Positions 62,011-64,000 of a DNA stretch of 64,000 nucleotides are shown piece by piece. Source of the DNA: Paenibacillus segetis (GTDB taxonomy: Bacteria; Bacillota; Bacilli; Paenibacillales; Paenibacillaceae); assembly GCF_014639155.1 (NCBI RefSeq), contig NZ_BMFT01000001.1, positions 1,116,001-1,180,000 on the forward strand. Direction: 5' to 3'. Positions within the stretch are counted from its first letter, which is position 1; each line of letters begins with the position of its first letter. A program made the translations under genes and the position numbers. The notes beneath the pieces were generated by a model. The model was not told where the DNA came from. It ran no database searches and saw nothing but the letters and a program-made list of their open reading frames with translations.

Positions 62011-63375
62011 TTAATATTGAGTAATGCTTGTAACAGCAAGTTTCTTTTGAATGAAGTTTAGTCGTCCTAATAATAGGACAGCCGCAACTGCTAGACCACT
62101 GATCAGACCAATCCAATAACCGTAAGGGCCTTGCGATGTGTAATTCGCCAATATATAACCGAGTGGTAATCCAATGATCCAATAAGCAAGTAAGGTGATC
62201 CAAAAGGCAGGATTAACGTCCTTGTATCCTCGGAGCGCACCTTGAATTGGCGTCGCAATCGCGTCAGATATTTGAAAGAAGATAGCGTAGATTAAGAAAT
62301 GTTTAATCATTATAACGACATTGCTGTTGTTTGAATATATTTCTGCCACGTTTTGGCGGAACAGCATCAGGATGACAGCTGTGAATAGCGACAGGATTGT
62401 AGCAGTACTGATACCTAGTACGGCATATTGTTTCGCATCTTTAATACGTGAGGCCCCTGTTTCATAACCTACGAGAATCGTCAATGCCATACAAATGCTA
62501 TATGGAATCATATATAATGTTGTCGCGAAATTGTTAGCCGCTTGGTGAGCAGCAATCGTTACAGTATCGAATTGACTCATCAACAATGTAACGGCAGAAA
62601 ATACTCCTGTTTCGAAGAAAATAGCAAAACCGATCGGCACACCAATCTTCATTAATTCCTTCCATTTGCTCAAGGATACGCGGTGAAATGTTCGAAAAAT
62701 ACCGAACGAAGCAAAGGCTTCTTTTTTATGGACGATAACTAGCGCCAACAAAAAGATACACCAATACGTAAAGGCAGTCGCGATTCCTGAACCAATTCCG
62801 CCGAGTCTGGGAAAACCCCAATGTCCAAAAATCAGTAAGTATCCCGCTCCAATATTTAGCGGAAGAGACACCAGTGTGATCAACATGGAAACTCTGGTTT
62901 GACCAAGAGCGTCAATAAAAGATCGGATAACGATATACCCGAATAGAGGGAGAACTCCTGTTGATAACGAAACAAGGTAATAAAAGGCGACATGATGGAC
63001 CTTTGGCTCAAGATTCATGATGTTTAAAAGGGGAGAAATGAGCACTCCACCTGCAATCAGAACGACTATGCCAATTGCGATGGATAACCATAAAGCCTGG
63101 ATCACATGATAACCTACCTTATCCCGCTCTTTAGCTCCTATTAACTGGGAGACGATCGGAGTGATTCCCATCAAGATTCCACTTAATCCTGTTTGAACGG
63201 GAATCCAGAAGCTGGTCCCAATAGCGACCCCAGCTAAATCGGCAGGACTAGCGTGACCCGACATCGTTGTGTCAAAAAAAGTCATTAACGACAACGTTAC
63301 TTGTGTAATGAGAATAGGGATAAGAATGATTAGAAATTGACCGAATTTTTGCTTCCTTGTATTAGTAGCTTTCAC
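62011..63375 (-). CDS. MATE family efflux transporter
   Basis: A 454-residue, 12-helix multidrug and toxin extrusion protein of the NorM type. N-terminal FLIILIPILITQVTLSLMTFFDTTMSGH and PVQTGLSGILMGITPIVSQLIGA fit the family; the second half repeats this (AVTLLMSQFDTVTIAAHQAANN). The GTG at 63375 has GGAG 9 bases upstream and gives the usual length; upstream in-frame codons to 63540 run through a terminator hairpin and are not supported. A terminator lies just before it, so expression may depend on readthrough from the small ORF upstream. Confidence 0.88.
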   Translation of the reverse strand: MKATNTRKQKFGQFLIILIPILITQVTLSLMTFFDTTMSGHASPADLAGVAIGTSFWIPVQTGLSGILMGITPIVSQLIGAKERDKVGYHVIQALWLSIAIGIVVLIAGGVLISPLLNIMNLEPKVHHVAFYYLVSLSTGVLPLFGYIVIRSFIDALGQTRVSMLITLVSLPLNIGAGYLLIFGHWGFPRLGGIGSGIATAFTYWCIFLLALVIVHKKEAFASFGIFRTFHRVSLSKWKELMKIGVPIGFAIFFETGVFSAVTLLMSQFDTVTIAAHQAANNFATTLYMIPYSICMALTILVGYETGASRIKDAKQYAVLGISTATILSLFTAVILMLFRQNVAEIYSNNSNVVIMIKHFLIYAIFFQISDAIATPIQGALRGYKDVNPAFWITLLAYWIIGLPLGYILANYTSQGPYGYWIGLISGLAVAAVLLLGRLNFIQKKLAVTSITQY

Positions 63376-63408
63376 TGACGTAAACTCCAATTCATCTAAT
63401 TTTGAACA

Positions 63409-63451
63409 TAAAAAGACCGCCTCTCTACCGTAGGGGCAAAAGAAACGGTCT
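63409..63451 (-). terminator. Terminator/attenuator upstream of the MATE gene
   Basis: On the minus strand AGACCG and CGGTCT close a hairpin with a GC-rich inner part, followed by TTTTTA. It lies between a 67-codon ORF and the MATE gene, where it could end the first transcript or attenuate the second. Confidence 0.7.
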
Positions 63452-63475
63452 GCATGTATTTCGGTTGTTTCAATT

Positions 63476-63679
63476 TTAGTGAAGATATGCCGCATTTTGA
63501 TGCTCGCAGATGCTGAATTGGATGATTTCCAAGGCATCATTTGGTTCCAAGATGGTCAAGCCATCGCGGAGAACGATCATGGAGTTAAGTTCCTTATGAT
63601 TGAAGAAAGGTAGCATATCAGGGAACCACTTCATAACAATTTGTGCAAGTTTTACCGTCTCCATATCCACATCAATCAC
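63476..63679 (-). CDS. 67-residue protein of unknown function
   Basis: A small gene with AGGAGG 5 bases before its GTG start, directly after a clear -10 promoter region and before a terminator. It encodes a mixed alpha/beta-like peptide without membrane helices (KLAQIVMKWFPDMLPFFNH, then ILEPNDALEIIQF). The leader carries two direct repeats of GAATCATTCTTA. I do not recognise a family. The strong translation signals suggest it is real. Confidence 0.6.
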   Translation of the reverse strand: MIDVDMETVKLAQIVMKWFPDMLPFFNHKELNSMIVLRDGLTILEPNDALEIIQFSICEHQNAAYLH

Positions 63680-63691
63680 CCTTTCCTCCTA

Positions 63692-63717
63692 GAATCATTC
63701 TTACGGAATCATTCTTA
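63692..63717. repeat. Two direct repeats GAATCATTCTTA
   Basis: Two identical 12-base copies (63692-63703 and 63706-63717), 14 bases apart start to start, just upstream of the ribosome binding site of the 67-codon gene. Confidence 0.7.
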
Positions 63718-63791
63718 AATCGGAAAAGCACAAAGCTTGTGAAAAGGTAAAGCTGCTAAATATAGGATTGACTAAGGAACCGCATAAACAC

Positions 63792-63800
63792 ATTATAGCA
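63792..63800 (-). promoter_or_regulatory. Extended -10 promoter of the small ORF
   Basis: On the minus strand TGCTATAAT is a perfect extended -10 element, about 113 bases before the GTG start; the -35 is weak (ATTTAA). The long leader includes the direct repeats. Confidence 0.6.
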
Positions 63801-63854
63801 CAAAAAGAAGGAAGTTAAATGGGAGTTCCGTACGTATGGTACAAAGGAACTGAA

Positions 63855-64000
63855 TTATCGTTTCCGGAATGATCCCATGATCCCGACCGTCTCCACGATA
63901 TTAACAAAAGCATTCGGATCGCATTGTTTAATAATATTTCTTAATTCGACTAATTCATAACGTGTAGTTACGGTCATTAACATGTCCTTTTCTTTGTGGG
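63855..64000 (-). CDS. C-terminal end of a YitT family (DUF2179) membrane protein
   Basis: Only the last 47 codons are in the window. They read (in part) MTVTTRYELVELRNIIKQCD then PNAFVNIVETVGIMGSFRKR and stop, which is the C-terminal DUF2179 domain that ends YitT-type proteins in Firmicutes. The membrane part lies beyond base 64000 on the same strand. The frame has no stop up to the window edge. Function of the family is unknown. Confidence 0.75.
   Translation of the reverse strand, partial: HKEKDMLMTVTTRYELVELRNIIKQCDPNAFVNIVETVGIMGSFRKR

Noticed and set aside
62011-63540. MATE gene starting at 63540 with a 55-residue extension
   Set aside because: The extension would translate through the terminator hairpin and part of the upstream small ORF, has no membrane or family features, and the GTG at 63375 gives the normal length.
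63476-63800. A known riboswitch before the MATE gene
   Set aside because: I found none of the recognisable conserved cores; a coding ORF and a simple terminator account for the region better.
1-64000. CRISPR arrays, tRNA or rRNA genes, insertion sequences and prophage
   Set aside because: I found no repeat-spacer pattern, no tRNA-like CCA-ending folds, no rRNA segments, and no transposase, integrase or phage structural genes on reading both strands; a covariance search was not possible here.

Overview
The window looks like chromosomal DNA of a spore-forming, low-to-moderate-GC Bacillales, most likely a Paenibacillus or close relative. This is inferred from gene content: YesM/YesN-type two-component control of an LplA/LplB/YtcP-type sugar importer, GH53 and GH42 galactan enzymes, the hemE-hemH-hemY order, a YtpB-type terpene synthase, a YheC/YheD ATP-grasp protein, YtxH, DUF1450 and DUF1232 proteins, strong AGGAGG ribosome binding sites and frequent TTG/GTG starts. 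I saw no rRNA, tRNA, CRISPR array, transposase or phage gene.

Bases 1-15.9 kb are a carbohydrate island. After a truncated APH-type phosphotransferase come a DHDPS/N-acetylneuraminate-lyase family aldolase, an AraC regulator, a BadF-type sugar kinase and a translationally coupled GH4 6-phospho-glycosidase. A galactan locus follows: sensor kinase, response regulator, lipoprotein solute-binding protein, two permeases, a GH53 endo-galactanase without a signal peptide, and a GH42 beta-galactosidase. No transporter ATPase is encoded, so a shared MsmX-type ATPase is implied. A strong terminator and an internal promoter separate the binding protein from the permeases.

From 16 to 30.7 kb are small conserved genes (Dabb, YutE-like, YtxH), glutamate racemase, TraX-like and M14 peptidase genes. 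Next is a GHKL/LytTR two-component system divergent from a BcrA-type ABC transporter, then a cysteine-free HesB/IscA-like protein, DUF1450, an LTA-synthase-family protein, an rRNA methyltransferase, an O-methyltransferase and an MFS pump. From 30.7 to 40 kb are the heme genes hemE-hemH-hemY, then CapA, GDPD, FAH-family, DUF92 and ABC-F genes.

From 40 to 50 kb the minus strand carries a 1407-residue CoA-dehydratase-activase-type protein with its MarR regulator and a 21-bp palindromic operator, then a NAGPA-like protein, an M42 peptidase, LapA, and oligoendopeptidase F with two plausible starts. A 57-residue membrane protein and a 77-residue protein follow. From 50 to 64 kb are a cold-shock gene with a clear promoter, yebC, an operon of a WYL regulator, an AlkZ-like winged-helix protein and an alpha/alpha-toroid protein, a YheC/D gene divergent from a glycosyltransferase-ManC pair, a nitroreductase, an MFS transporter, YtpB, PfkA, a MATE pump behind a small ORF and terminator, and the 3' end of a YitT-family gene.

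Most of the window is well-understood core or accessory metabolism. The least explained parts are the giant activase with its operator, the kinase-GH4 pair without a PTS, the cysteine-free IscA-like protein, the WYL three-gene operon and the dual-start PepF.
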